The notes beneath the pieces were generated by a model. The model saw only the letters and a list, made by a program, of their open reading frames with translations, was not told the origin of the DNA and searched no databases. Below, piece by piece: positions 25,315-33,502 of a stretch of 48,659 nt of DNA (the stretch's first letter is position 1; every line of letters begins with the position of its first letter). A program made the position numbers and the translations under genes. This stretch comes from JBBIRT01 sp037441725 (GTDB lineage Bacteria; Desulfobacterota; BSN033; UBA1163): assembly GCA_037441725.1 (NCBI GenBank), contig JBBIRT010000005.1:1-48659 (forward strand), in the 5' to 3' direction.

Positions 25315-26751
25315 CTATACCTGATAGAAAGAAAGATACCTCTTTTCGAGCCTCGCCACACCTGTCCGAATCGCAGCCTCCTTAACATAAGTAGCCACCT
25401 GTTCTGGGACCTTTTTGTTGAAGACACCAGGAATGATATAATCTTCACTCAGTTCTTCATCTGTCACCATTTGGGCTATGGCATCGGCTGCTGCAAACAA
25501 CATCTGATCATTGATCTCCCTTGCTTGACAGTCCAAAACCCCCCGGAAAAGACCAGGAAAACAGAGGACATTATTGATCTGATTGGGATAATCTGAACGT
25601 CCGGTTGCAATAATCTTGGCTGCTCGTCCCACTTCCTCAGGCATGATTTCAGGGTCGGGGTTTGCCATTGCGAAAATAATTGGATTCTTTGCCATCTTTT
25701 TAATGTCATTCACATGAATAACCCCTGGCTGAGAAAGGCCGATAAATAGATCTGCCCCTCTCATGGCCTTTGATAATGGCCCTCGAATCCTCTCTGGGTT
25801 TGTATTTTCTGCAATAAGTGACTTGATGGGGTTCATATTTTCCCTACGCCCTTTATAAAGAATACCACTCCGGTCACAACCGATTATTTGTCTTACTCCT
25901 GCTGAAAAAAGAAGTCGTATCGATGCAATTCCGGCTGCACCCAAGCCACAGACCACCACCCGGATATCTTCTAACCTTTTGTTAACGATCTTTAAGGCAT
26001 TAACCAGCCCTGCTAAAATCACCACGGCTGTCCCATGTTGATCGTCATGAAAAACAGGAATATCCAATTCGTTTCTCAATCTCCTTTCGATCTCAAAACA
26101 ACGGGGAGAAGAGATATCCTCTAAATTCACTCCTCCAAATCCAGGAGAAATAGCTTTAATCACCGTGACGATTTGCTTTGGATCTTTCGTCCTTAAACAA
26201 ATGGGGATTGCATCGACACCTCCAAATTCTTTAAATAGCATGGCCTTCCCTTCCATGACTGGCATTGCCGCCTCAGGGCCAATATCCCCCAATCCAAGAA
26301 CTGCTGTCCCATCTGTTACCACCGCTATGGTATTCTTCTTAATGGTAAGGTCATAAACCCGCTCTCGTTTTTCTTGAATGGCCTTGCAGATCCTCGCTAC
26401 TCCCGGAGTGTAAGCCATCGAAAGATCATCCCGGGTATTTAAGGGGATCTTACTTTTGATCTCAATCTTCCCGCCTTGATGGATCATAAAGGTACGGTCA
26501 GCAATATTGAGGATACGGATTCCCTTGACCCGTTTGACTTCATCCACAACCCTCTGTCCTACCTCAATATTAGCCACGCTGACCACAAGATCCCGAATAA
26601 TGGTCTCCTTCCCAAATCCAATGATATCGACAGCACCAATGTCACCTCCTGATTTCCCTATGGCTGAAGTGACCTTTCCAAGCATGCCTGGTTTATTGAG
26701 AAGTTCGATTCGAATGACAATACTGTAACTGGGGGTGGGGGTTTGAATCAT
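25315..26751 (-). CDS. NAD(P)-dependent malic enzyme with N-terminal ACT domain
   Basis: A 478-residue enzyme that oxidatively decarboxylates malate to pyruvate in the cytoplasm. Residues 1-90 form an ACT regulatory domain (IRIELLNKPGMLGKVTSAIG). The malic enzyme core follows: YTPGVARICKAI, VVTDGTAVLGLGDIGP, the metal/substrate motif VFHDDQHGTAVV, the NAD-binding VVCGLGAAGIASI and the C-terminal ATGRSDYPNQINNVLCFPG. The start has AAAGGAGGG at ideal spacing. The ACT domain suggests allosteric control, possibly by an amino acid. It stands alone, divergent from the ICMT-like gene. Confidence 0.95.
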   Translation of the reverse strand: MIQTPTPSYSIVIRIELLNKPGMLGKVTSAIGKSGGDIGAVDIIGFGKETIIRDLVVSVANIEVGQRVVDEVKRVKGIRILNIADRTFMIHQGGKIEIKSKIPLNTRDDLSMAYTPGVARICKAIQEKRERVYDLTIKKNTIAVVTDGTAVLGLGDIGPEAAMPVMEGKAMLFKEFGGVDAIPICLRTKDPKQIVTVIKAISPGFGGVNLEDISSPRCFEIERRLRNELDIPVFHDDQHGTAVVILAGLVNALKIVNKRLEDIRVVVCGLGAAGIASIRLLFSAGVRQIIGCDRSGILYKGRRENMNPIKSLIAENTNPERIRGPLSKAMRGADLFIGLSQPGVIHVNDIKKMAKNPIIFAMANPDPEIMPEEVGRAAKIIATGRSDYPNQINNVLCFPGLFRGVLDCQAREINDQMLFAAADAIAQMVTDEELSEDYIIPGVFNKKVPEQVATYVKEAAIRTGVARLEKRYLSFYQV

Positions 26752-27183
26752 GTTCTCCCTCCTTTATCTATCCCTATTTCCTATCTATTTTAGCAAAAAT
26801 ATATCTTTTTCTTCCAGAGCTCTTAAGAAAACTTCATTTTCGATTAATTCTTTTTTAATCTTAATTGGCCATAATAGATTTTAAGAAATAAAGTTTTTGT
26901 CTAACGGCAATGGTAATCCCACATTCCACAGGATTTCCATGATTAATAAAAAAGAAGGTTTGTCGTTTTCAAAGCTCATATCGAATTTCATATGGAGATG
27001 CTTGATCCTCGAACTTCTAATTTCGAGCTTTTTGCTTCAATCCCAGCATCGTCACCAATAACCAATTGACGACAAACGAAACAGGTTTCGTAACCGTAAC
27101 CCTGATCAGATGGTCGACCTATTTTCATCATTCATGGAAGGTCAAATGACCATGATGATTAAAAAAAAGAAAGGAGTCCCAAT
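26752..27183. repeat. Divergent intergenic region carrying repeat family B, copy 2
   Basis: No gene. GTTTTTGTCTAACGGCAATGG (26893-26913 region) and a right block CGAAACAGGTTTCGTAACCG (27077-27096) correspond to the two ends of the repeat at 21611-21735, here with about 130 unrelated bases between them. The promoters of the malic enzyme and ICMT-like genes should lie here but no strong match was seen. Confidence 0.6.
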
Positions 27184-27786
27184 ATGTCTTCTTCCCATAA
27201 CGATTGGTTCTTAAGGAAACTTTCTACCTACAGAGGTTTTATCTATATCCCCCCCTTTGCTTTGATGGCGATTATCTCTTATTACGAAACAGAACACCAC
27301 TTCATCATATGGCCTCTTGGAATAGCTCTCATCCTCCTGGGGGGATTGATCCGCCTTTGGGCAACCAAACATATTGGAAGAAGAATGCCGTGGAAAAAGA
27401 GGAAGGGGAAACAATTGGTCAAAACAGGCCCCTATGCTATCGTAAGAAATCCTCTCTATATTGGGAATATTATTGCTGCAGCAGGCCTTTCATTACTCTC
27501 TGAATTGATGTGGTTCGTTCCAATTCTTATTTTATATCTATCTACTCTCTATCATCTGGTGGTCCTATTTGAAGAGAAAAAACTTACAGAGAGGTGGGGA
27601 GAGGATTATCGATTATATATGAAGGATGTTCCGAGGTGGCTGCCAAAATTCGATAATCTGTCTTTAACAAAAGGAGGGGGGTTTAAATGGATGGATGCTC
27701 TAAGATCCGAGATTCCCTCATTTTATGTCACTTTCCTTGGAGCGTTAGTATTTGCCCTGAAAGAATATTTAAGCAGTATGAAATGA
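27184..27786 (+). CDS. ICMT/PEMT-like membrane methyltransferase, second copy
   Basis: A 200-residue membrane protein of the same family as the gene at 19933-20496. Motifs are GPYAIVRNPLYIGNIIAAAG and the C-terminal RWGEDYRLYMKDVPRWLP, with about five hydrophobic segments. AAAGGAG lies well placed before the ATG. The N-terminal part differs from the other copy, so they are not recent duplicates. The substrate is unknown. Confidence 0.8.
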   Translation: MSSSHNDWFLRKLSTYRGFIYIPPFALMAIISYYETEHHFIIWPLGIALILLGGLIRLWATKHIGRRMPWKKRKGKQLVKTGPYAIVRNPLYIGNIIAAAGLSLLSELMWFVPILILYLSTLYHLVVLFEEKKLTERWGEDYRLYMKDVPRWLPKFDNLSLTKGGGFKWMDALRSEIPSFYVTFLGALVFALKEYLSSMK

Positions 27787-27856
27787 ATGGAACTCTGATC
27801 CTTATCTGTCCTTAAACCCAACAGTGAAAAGCAACCCATTCTTTAAATAATATTCT

Positions 27857-28234
27857 TTAAGAGGTCCTCCTATTAAAAATCCTTTTCTCCCTGACCTCTT
27901 TTGGAAGATGGGAACTAAGTATTCCCAACAGCATCACAATAGATAATAAGTAGCTTTCATATCCTTTCAAAAGTCCTGCAAGGAAAATTACCACAACCTT
28001 AATGAGAGTTAATCCTCCTTCACTCATGATAAGCCAAATCAAACCGTCTTTATATAATTCCCGAATGACCAGGAGTAATCCAGAAATCGTAGTCACCACC
28101 GTGAATAGGGCTGGAGCACTCCCTATGATAGCTCCAGCATACCACCCACTAAAGCCTATAAAATGGAAAAAGAGTAAAATCATTTTGATGGGTTGATCAA
28201 AAGGTATTTGCCTATCCATTTTTATTAATTTCAT
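27857..28234 (-). CDS. Small membrane protein, unknown function
   Basis: A 125-residue hydrophobic protein with about four membrane segments (KMILLFFHFIGFSGWYAGAI, ALFTVVTTISGLLLVI, LIKVVVIFLAGLL, YLLSIVMLLGILSSHL). I do not recognise a family with certainty; the opening resembles DUF2269/CopD-like small membrane proteins. AAAGGAGAG lies rather far (about 14 bases) from the ATG. It follows the MATE gene in the same direction with a 40-base gap and may be co-transcribed. Confidence 0.55.
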   Translation of the reverse strand: MKLIKMDRQIPFDQPIKMILLFFHFIGFSGWYAGAIIGSAPALFTVVTTISGLLLVIRELYKDGLIWLIMSEGGLTLIKVVVIFLAGLLKGYESYLLSIVMLLGILSSHLPKEVREKRIFNRRTS

Positions 28235-28274
28235 CTGTCACATAGCTCTCCTTTTTATCTTCAATTTAATAAAT

Positions 28275-29672
28275 CTATTCTGTCTTCCACCAAATAAGGG
28301 GAATCTCTTGTTTTCGGAACTCAAAGGAAATCCAGTACAGACCAAAAAGTAGAGCCAGAGTATCAGCTATAGGCGAAGTAATCCATATTCCGGTTACCCC
28401 AAAATAATTTGGTAATATTAAAATAAGAGGTAATAGAAATCCGATATTCTGAGCTGCGGTGAGGACTGTAGCAGGAAATCCTCTTCCAATCCCCTGGAAA
28501 AAGAACCCAGGCACCATCCTAAGGCCTAAGGAAAAATAGGCCAGTGAATATAATCGGATGGCTTGCACTCCTTCCTGTAAAAACTCCTTTTTAGTACTGA
28601 AAGCTGACATCACCTGCTCTGGAAATAAGAGGATGACTAACCAACATAGACTGGTCCAGACCGTCCCAGCCAACCCAGTCTTAAAAACAAGTTCTGAGAT
28701 TCGATTCTTTTTCTTTGCGCCGAAGTTATATCCAAGGAGTGGAAGCATCCCTTGACCAAGCCCCAAAATCGGCATCTGAATGAACCTCCCTGCACGAACC
28801 AGAACCCCCATGATGGCCAGAGGGATGACACCAAAAGAGGCAGCCGTACTATTTATGACTCCCATGACCACGAACTGTGCTCCTGATCGGACAATGGAAG
28901 CAGTTCCAACCCGATATATACCAGAAACAATCCCCAAACACGGTAAAAAGTAGCCCAAGCGAAATCGATAGGCGGTCCTCTTGGAGATAAGAAATAAGAT
29001 ATTGACAGTTGTCCCAATGGCTTGAGAAATCACTGTTGCAATGGCTGCCCCCTCAATGCCCATGGACGGAACAGGCCCGAAACCATAGATAAACATAGGG
29101 TCCAGGATAATGTTGATGAGCGATGAGGAGATGGCTATAGTGCTGGAAAAAATTGGATTCCCATCCGCCCTGATGATATTTGAAATAATCAGGGATAGAT
29201 ATGAGAAGATCGTAAAGACAATAAGGATGGAAATATATTTTTTTGCCAGGTGCAGAACGGTATCGCGGGCACCCAACATGAAGAGAATCCTATCCAGATT
29301 TGGAAGACAAACTATTGCAATCATGCCACTGAGAAGGAAACAGAGGGTGATTGCTGTGCACGCAGTTCGATCTGCATTTTCATGATCACCCGCTCCAAGG
29401 CTTCGCGAGATCAGCGAGGTCACTCCGATGCCGGTCCCCGAAGCAATGGCAACAAATGACAACACCAAAGGAAAAGTTACGCTCATAGCCGCCAGCGGTT
29501 CCGGACCAAGACGTCCCACGAATATGGCATCTACAATGCTGTAACTCGAAGCGACTGTCATGGAAATGATGGCCGGCCCGGAAAAACGCAAAAGCAGATT
29601 CCAGATAGGCTCCTGGCCCATTGCTTCACGTTTTTGCTGGCCTGGTTTCCTTCCCTTCAGCTCATGAGTCAT
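28275..29672 (-). CDS. MATE-family efflux transporter
   Basis: 465 residues from the ATG at 29672, chosen because GAGGG precedes it; an ATG at 29693 has no site. Twelve membrane segments in two pseudo-symmetric halves are visible, opening with LLLRFSGPAIISMTVASSYSI and containing VDAIFVGRLGPEPLAAMSVT. It belongs to the DinF/NorM-like exporters that use a Na+ or H+ gradient to expel drugs or metabolites. A near-consensus promoter containing a perfect dyad and a divergent PadR regulator indicate that expression is repressed and inducible. Confidence 0.93.
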   Translation of the reverse strand: MTHELKGRKPGQQKREAMGQEPIWNLLLRFSGPAIISMTVASSYSIVDAIFVGRLGPEPLAAMSVTFPLVLSFVAIASGTGIGVTSLISRSLGAGDHENADRTACTAITLCFLLSGMIAIVCLPNLDRILFMLGARDTVLHLAKKYISILIVFTIFSYLSLIISNIIRADGNPIFSSTIAISSSLINIILDPMFIYGFGPVPSMGIEGAAIATVISQAIGTTVNILFLISKRTAYRFRLGYFLPCLGIVSGIYRVGTASIVRSGAQFVVMGVINSTAASFGVIPLAIMGVLVRAGRFIQMPILGLGQGMLPLLGYNFGAKKKNRISELVFKTGLAGTVWTSLCWLVILLFPEQVMSAFSTKKEFLQEGVQAIRLYSLAYFSLGLRMVPGFFFQGIGRGFPATVLTAAQNIGFLLPLILILPNYFGVTGIWITSPIADTLALLFGLYWISFEFRKQEIPLIWWKTE

Positions 29673-29785
29673 TAGATCCCTCGGTTTCCTCATATAAATA
29701 AATCTTCTTTAAATTTACAACTATTTTTTTTACTCATAATTCTTTTTAGATGAAAATCGATTTCTTTTTACGTTATCGTAATCCG

Positions 29786-29814
29786 ATATTAACAGACAAT
29801 CCTGAGATTGTCAA
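29786..29814 (-). promoter_or_regulatory. Promoter of the MATE gene with embedded operator dyad
   Basis: On the minus strand: TTGACA (29814-29809), a 17-base spacer and TAATAT (29791-29786), a near-perfect sigma-70 promoter. The spacer contains the perfect inverted repeat GACAATC-N4-GATTGTC (29795-29812). A repressor bound there would block RNA polymerase. Confidence 0.7.
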
Positions 29815-29855
29815 CTTTTTGTAACATCCTTAGAATAAATAGAAATCTTTAATCC

Positions 29856-29884
29856 TTGACCTTTTTACCACAAGATGATATGAA
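29856..29884 (+). promoter_or_regulatory. Candidate promoter of the PadR regulator gene
   Basis: TTGACC (29856-29861), 17 bases, TATGAA (29879-29884). The predicted start of transcription would fall at or next to the ATG at 29891, so the message may be leaderless; no ribosome binding site is visible. Confidence 0.35.
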
Positions 29885-29890
29885 GACGTC

Positions 29891-30217
29891 ATGGCAATAA
29901 AAAAACCAGACACCATCACACGTAACTTCTTCCTGGGATTCATCCGCTTACACATCTTGTATCATGCTTCCCAGGAGCCCGTGTTCGGCTTGGATCTTAT
30001 CCGCGAGCTCGCCAGACACGGTTACAGCCTTAGTCCAGGGACACTTTATCCAATCCTGCATGGACTGGAAGAGGATGGTTTTCTAAAATCAAAAAAAGAA
30101 GTTGTTAATGGGAAGGTACGCAAGTACTACCGAGCTACCCAAGCTGGGAAGAAAACAGTGGCAGAGGCTTATACCAAAGTTCGAGAACTTGTAAACGAAG
30201 TCTATGAAGATCACTAA
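29891..30217 (+). CDS. PadR-family transcriptional regulator
   Basis: A 108-residue winged-helix repressor. The PadR motif LIRELARHGYSLSPGTLYPILHGLEEDGFL is present (recognition helix around SPGTLYPILH), followed by the wing with VNGKVRKYYRATQAGKK and a short dimerisation helix. PadR proteins usually repress a divergent or adjacent exporter and release DNA on binding its substrate. That fits the divergent MATE gene. It is short, of the single C-terminal-helix subfamily. Confidence 0.92.
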   Translation: MAIKKPDTITRNFFLGFIRLHILYHASQEPVFGLDLIRELARHGYSLSPGTLYPILHGLEEDGFLKSKKEVVNGKVRKYYRATQAGKKTVAEAYTKVRELVNEVYEDH

Positions 30218-30242
30218 TCATAGCATGAGTAAACCCTATTAT

Positions 30243-31376
30243 TTAGTTCCTTAGAATAAAAACCTTTTTAAGAAGTTGAACAACCATCTCCAATTCCTGA
30301 ACGGTTGTCGTTTGACCGAGGCTGAATCGGATGGCACCCATTCCGATCTCTGGAGGGACTCCCATTGCTTTTAGAACTGGAGATAATTCCACCGAACCGG
30401 AATGGCAGGCTGCGCCTGTGGATGCAGCCACACCCTCTAAGCGAGCTAATATTTCCGAACCGACTCTTCCGACAAAGCCCACATTAAGAGTGTTGGGTAG
30501 ACGGTGAATTGGGTGTCCATTAATGACAACATCCTCGCCGAAGTTTTTCTGAAGCATTTCCCAGAAACGGTCTCTCAATTCAAGAATTCTGGGATTACCG
30601 AGGTACCTCTTTGCAATTTCACAGGCCTTTCCAAGCCCAACAATCAATAGGACGTTTTCAGTCCCCGCCCTTCGCCCTGATTCATGACCTGCTCCGTGGA
30701 TGAGGGGTTCGACTGGGGTTCCCTCCCGGATATATAAAACGCCAATTCCTTTGGGAGCATAGAGTTTATGGCCGGCTATAGATAATAGATCGACACCAAG
30801 TTCATCAACCTTTGTTTCAATCTTTCCAACGGATTGGGCCGCATCCGTGTGGAAAAGAATCCCATATTTCTTTGCAATCCTTGAGATCTCTTCAATGGGT
30901 TGTATGGTCCCCACTTCATTGTTGGCATGCATTATGGTTATCAGAATCGTCTTAGGAGTGATTACCTTCAAGATGTCTTCAGGGTCAACCCTTCCATATC
31001 GGTCTACACCTATGTAGGTCACTTCAGCCCCAAGCTTTCCAAGAAATCTGCATGGGTTGATCACGGCTGGGTGTTCAATCTGGGTTGTGATAATATGATT
31101 GCCCTTCTCTTTTAAAGCATAAAATATACCTTTAATGGCGTAGTTGTTTGATTCACTTCCTCCGCTGGTAAAAACAATCTCATTGGGAGAGCACCGAAGA
31201 AGATCGGCAACCTGCTGCCGTGCCTTCTCGACAGCCTCTTTCGCCGGAATTCCTGCCCAGTGATGGCTTGAAGGATTACCAAAATGCTGTGAAAGGAATG
31301 GCCTCATCGCTTCAGCTACTTCAGGGTCGATTGGAGTACTGGCATTGAAATCGAGGTAGATATGTCTGGGAATCAT
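30243..31376 (-). CDS. Cysteine desulfurase, NifS/IscS type
   Basis: 377 residues from the ATG at 31376; the longer frame to 31436 overlaps the upstream gene. A PLP enzyme that takes sulfur from cysteine as persulfide (selenium from selenocysteine is possible in this family). Features are YLDFNASTPIDPEV, TSGGSESNNYAIKG, the HTDAAQSVGK Asp, the PLP lysine in SIAGHKLYAPKG, RAGTEN, and the active-site cysteine loop STGAACHSGS. The loop length fits class I (NifS/IscS), not SufS. It sits next to a redox operon that includes a selenoprotein gene. Confidence 0.93.
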   Translation of the reverse strand: MIPRHIYLDFNASTPIDPEVAEAMRPFLSQHFGNPSSHHWAGIPAKEAVEKARQQVADLLRCSPNEIVFTSGGSESNNYAIKGIFYALKEKGNHIITTQIEHPAVINPCRFLGKLGAEVTYIGVDRYGRVDPEDILKVITPKTILITIMHANNEVGTIQPIEEISRIAKKYGILFHTDAAQSVGKIETKVDELGVDLLSIAGHKLYAPKGIGVLYIREGTPVEPLIHGAGHESGRRAGTENVLLIVGLGKACEIAKRYLGNPRILELRDRFWEMLQKNFGEDVVINGHPIHRLPNTLNVGFVGRVGSEILARLEGVAASTGAACHSGSVELSPVLKAMGVPPEIGMGAIRFSLGQTTTVQELEMVVQLLKKVFILRN

Positions 31377-31426
31377 GTTCTCAATCCTTCTGATTAATGA
31401 TGGTTTTCTTAAGGACAAAATCCTAT

Positions 31427-32005
31427 TTATAACCACCCAACACGGACCCCAGTCCGGTAGACCCTCCAGGAAAAAAGTCCGGTGATGCCGATCAGGATTA
31501 CAGTTACCATAGGTCCAAATTGAGAAGAAATTTGCAAACCCAACAGAACAGTTGTGATGACGATAAATAAACAGAAAGTGGCTAAACGGGTTCGTCTGAG
31601 TCGAATGGGGGAGATTTGCTTGGCTATCCCTTCTGGGATTTCATCCCCCTTGACATTAGCAAGGAGTGATTCAATAGCAGGCTGTATTCGGAAATGGACT
31701 ACAGAAAGCAGGGAGGTCAGCAACAGCAACAGAAGGAGCTTGATTAAAAGGATCGGGTTCTTGAACAGGTCACTCCAGTCAAAACCCGCAAGTGGGATGA
31801 GCAGAATTCCGGTCAGGAGAGCCGTAAACTGATACATGTAGCACCGAAGGGCTGCACCCTTGATAATGTTTTCAAAGTACCGATCTACAGCAAATGGTGC
31901 CTTTCCAATCCGCCTTCTCTCGTGAACCACAATGAGGTTGTAAAGAGGTGCTGCCATAAAAACGACGGCTAAGATATGGATAAACTTCACGATATCATAA
32001 GCCAT
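31427..32005 (-). CDS. DUF2269/CopD-like integral membrane protein
   Basis: A 192-residue protein with four or five membrane helices (VKFIHILAVVFMAAPLYNLI, FTALLTGILLIPLAGF, LLIKLLLLLLLTSLLSVV, TFCLFIVITTVLLGLQI, VTVILIGITGLFSW). The arrangement, with an early His in FIHILAVV, matches DUF2269-type proteins related to CopD/cytochrome-b-like bundles. The biochemical role is unknown. It has a strong ribosome binding site (AAAGGAGA), and its 3' end overlaps the long form of the desulfurase gene, so the two are probably co-transcribed. Confidence 0.7.
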   Translation of the reverse strand: MAYDIVKFIHILAVVFMAAPLYNLIVVHERRRIGKAPFAVDRYFENIIKGAALRCYMYQFTALLTGILLIPLAGFDWSDLFKNPILLIKLLLLLLLTSLLSVVHFRIQPAIESLLANVKGDEIPEGIAKQISPIRLRRTRLATFCLFIVITTVLLGLQISSQFGPMVTVILIGITGLFSWRVYRTGVRVGWL

Positions 32006-32116
32006 TTCACTTTCTCCTTTCCAAAGGATATTTCCTTACAGTTTTTAAATCCACTTCCCATTTCTTTAATCAGGGGGGACAATCAAGTATAGTTAAGACA
32101 AGTGGCATAAAATCAT

Positions 32117-32557
32117 TCATCTTTTTAAAATGTCTTGGATCGCTTTTATTAAATGATCCTTTTGAAAATTTTCCTGGGAGAGCGAGATTCTAAATTCTCG
32201 ATCAATAATGACATGATAAGGAACAGAACCTGTCCCAAATTTTTTATAAATTTCACCTTCCGGGTCAATGGTTACTGGATAAGTCAAACAATGTTGTTGA
32301 ATCCAAGAGGAAGCCTGTTCACTATTTTCTTTGACTCCTACTCCAAAAACTTTTAACCCCTTTTCTTTGAATCTCTGCCAGATCTCTCTTTCGATCACAG
32401 GAGCCTCCTGTTGGCACCGTGTTCAGAGTGTTTTCCAGAAGACCAATAAAATCGGAGAACCTTCAAAATCCGATAATGAAATGTGATTCCCAATGGAAAA
32501 ATTCTTCACCCTTTGACCAATTTTAAGTGTATCTATTTGGTCACTAAATACTTTCAT
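32117..32557 (-). CDS. Selenocysteine-containing TlpA/redoxin-family thiol oxidoreductase (in-frame TGA)
   Basis: Reading from the ATG at 32557 (GAGGAGG upstream) gives 146 residues if the in-frame TGA at 32425-32423 is read as Sec45. The local sequence is LLVFWKTL-U-TRC-QQEAPVIE. In TlpA/AhpC-TSA thioredoxin folds this position is the first Cys of WxxxCxxC after the FW beta-strand, so the UxxC motif replaces CxxC and Cys48 is the resolving residue. The fold continues normally: FGVGVKENSEQASSWIQQH, YPVTIDPEGEIYKKFG, and the cis-Pro region SVPYHVIID. A hairpin like the fdhF SECIS follows the TGA. No signal peptide is seen, so it is cytoplasmic. Automatic gene callers would split it into a fragment starting at 32398. 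Confidence 0.88.
32397..32411 (-). promoter_or_regulatory. Bacterial SECIS-like hairpin after the in-frame TGA
   Basis: On the minus strand, bases 12-26 after the TGA form ACAGG-AGGCT-CCTGT: a 5-bp stem and an AGGCT apical loop with the two G bases 18 and 19 nucleotides after the codon. The E. coli fdhF element has an AGGTCT loop with its G bases at 19 and 20. The hairpin lies inside the coding region, as bacterial SECIS elements must. Confidence 0.75.
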
Positions 32558-32568
32558 CCTTCCCCTCC

Positions 32569-33090
32569 TCAAGAAATCTTTACCAATTCAGTTTCAAGTG
32601 GAACGGGATTGACAAGACAAAAGACTCCCGGGCATCTTTCGTTTGTTAATTTTTCAATTTCTTTTAACTGCTCTTCTTTTGAGTCACTCTTCACAGTGGC
32701 TACAATTTTAACCCTTTCTACAATCGGGTGGTCTGTCAATCCCAAGGTTTTACTGAGATCGGTGAAATTTTCTGCAGAGACATTAAGACCCTCAATCTTA
32801 ATTCCCTTCATTGTTGCCATTGACATAAACGTTCCAGCAAAACAGGCAGCCAGACCAAAAAGACAGTATTGAATGGGGTCAGGTGCCAATCCCTCCCCAC
32901 CCATAAAAGGAGCAAAGTCTGCATGAAGAAAGGTTTCACCGCGGGGATGCTGGATCTTTGATTCAATTTGAGGCTTTCCATCATCGAAATCCCATGAGCA
33001 TTCAATCTTTTTATTTTTCTTCGCCTTTGATATGTCCTTCTTAACCTCTTCCATAAATATTTTTAATCCTTCAAGATTTATATGATTCAT
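32569..33090 (-). CDS. OsmC-family peroxide/thiol protein
   Basis: 173 residues from the ATG at 33090, eight bases after AAGGAGG; an ATG at 33096 is too close to it. The OsmC/YhfA fold shows the peroxidatic Cys region FGLAACFAGTFMSMATMKGI and the second Cys near the C-terminus (ERCPGVFCLVNPVPLETEL). OsmC and Ohr proteins reduce organic hydroperoxides with thiols, while YhfA-like members may handle persulfides. Both catalytic positions are ordinary Cys here. Its stop is 11 bases before the selenoprotein start, so the two form an operon under the ArsR gene. Confidence 0.88.
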   Translation of the reverse strand: MNHINLEGLKIFMEEVKKDISKAKKNKKIECSWDFDDGKPQIESKIQHPRGETFLHADFAPFMGGEGLAPDPIQYCLFGLAACFAGTFMSMATMKGIKIEGLNVSAENFTDLSKTLGLTDHPIVERVKIVATVKSDSKEEQLKEIEKLTNERCPGVFCLVNPVPLETELVKIS

Positions 33091-33144
33091 AGGCATTCCT
33101 CCTTAAATCCACTAATCCCTCTTTTTAGTAAAGTGGGATTTCTT

Positions 33145-33474
33145 TTATTTAATGCGCCTGAGGCTTGCAACCATCCTTCCTTTTTCTTGCAGTTGTTCCA
33201 AAAGGACTTCCCGCATTAAATCACAAGCCTGAATTATCTTAGGATTTGAGATTCGGTAATAAATATTCACTCCTTCCCTTCTGCTCAATACCACACCCTT
33301 CGATTTTAAAATAGCCATATGTTGGGAAAGATTCGCTTTGCTGAGCCCGATCCTATCTATCAACTCGCTTGCAGTCATCTCTTTTTCTCTCAAGGTGTTC
33401 AAAATCTCTAATCGCTTAGCGTTTGAAAAAACCTTACAAACATCAGCATGAAGCTCAAATATCTTTTCCATCAT
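33145..33474 (-). CDS. ArsR-family regulator, possible thiol/persulfide sensor
   Basis: 109 residues from the ATG at 33474 (a GTG at 33483 is possible). The winged helix is clear: CKVFSNAKRLEILNTL, ASELIDRIGLSKANLSQHMA (recognition helix), then the wing VVLSRREGVNIYYRIS. Classical metal-site motifs (ELCVCDL in alpha-3) are absent. Two cysteines, about residue 13 in the first helix and about residue 84 in the last helix, could form a redox or sulfide-responsive pair, as in SqrR/BigR-type proteins, though the positions are not identical. It heads the OsmC/Sec-redoxin operon and has its own promoter and dyad. Confidence 0.88.
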   Translation of the reverse strand: MMEKIFELHADVCKVFSNAKRLEILNTLREKEMTASELIDRIGLSKANLSQHMAILKSKGVVLSRREGVNIYYRISNPKIIQACDLMREVLLEQLQEKGRMVASLRRIK

Positions 33475-33502
33475 TCCCCCCACTTTTTTAATTAAATTGT
33501 TT

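Noticed and set aside
32117..32398. A 93-residue protein starting at GTG 32398
   Set aside because: It is the C-terminal part of the redoxin; the upstream frame with TGA read as Sec has a good ribosome binding site and the missing half of the fold.
32875..32884. GGGGTCAGGT, resembling the 19-base REP-like repeat
   Set aside because: Only ten bases match and it lies in conserved OsmC coding sequence, so it is chance similarity.
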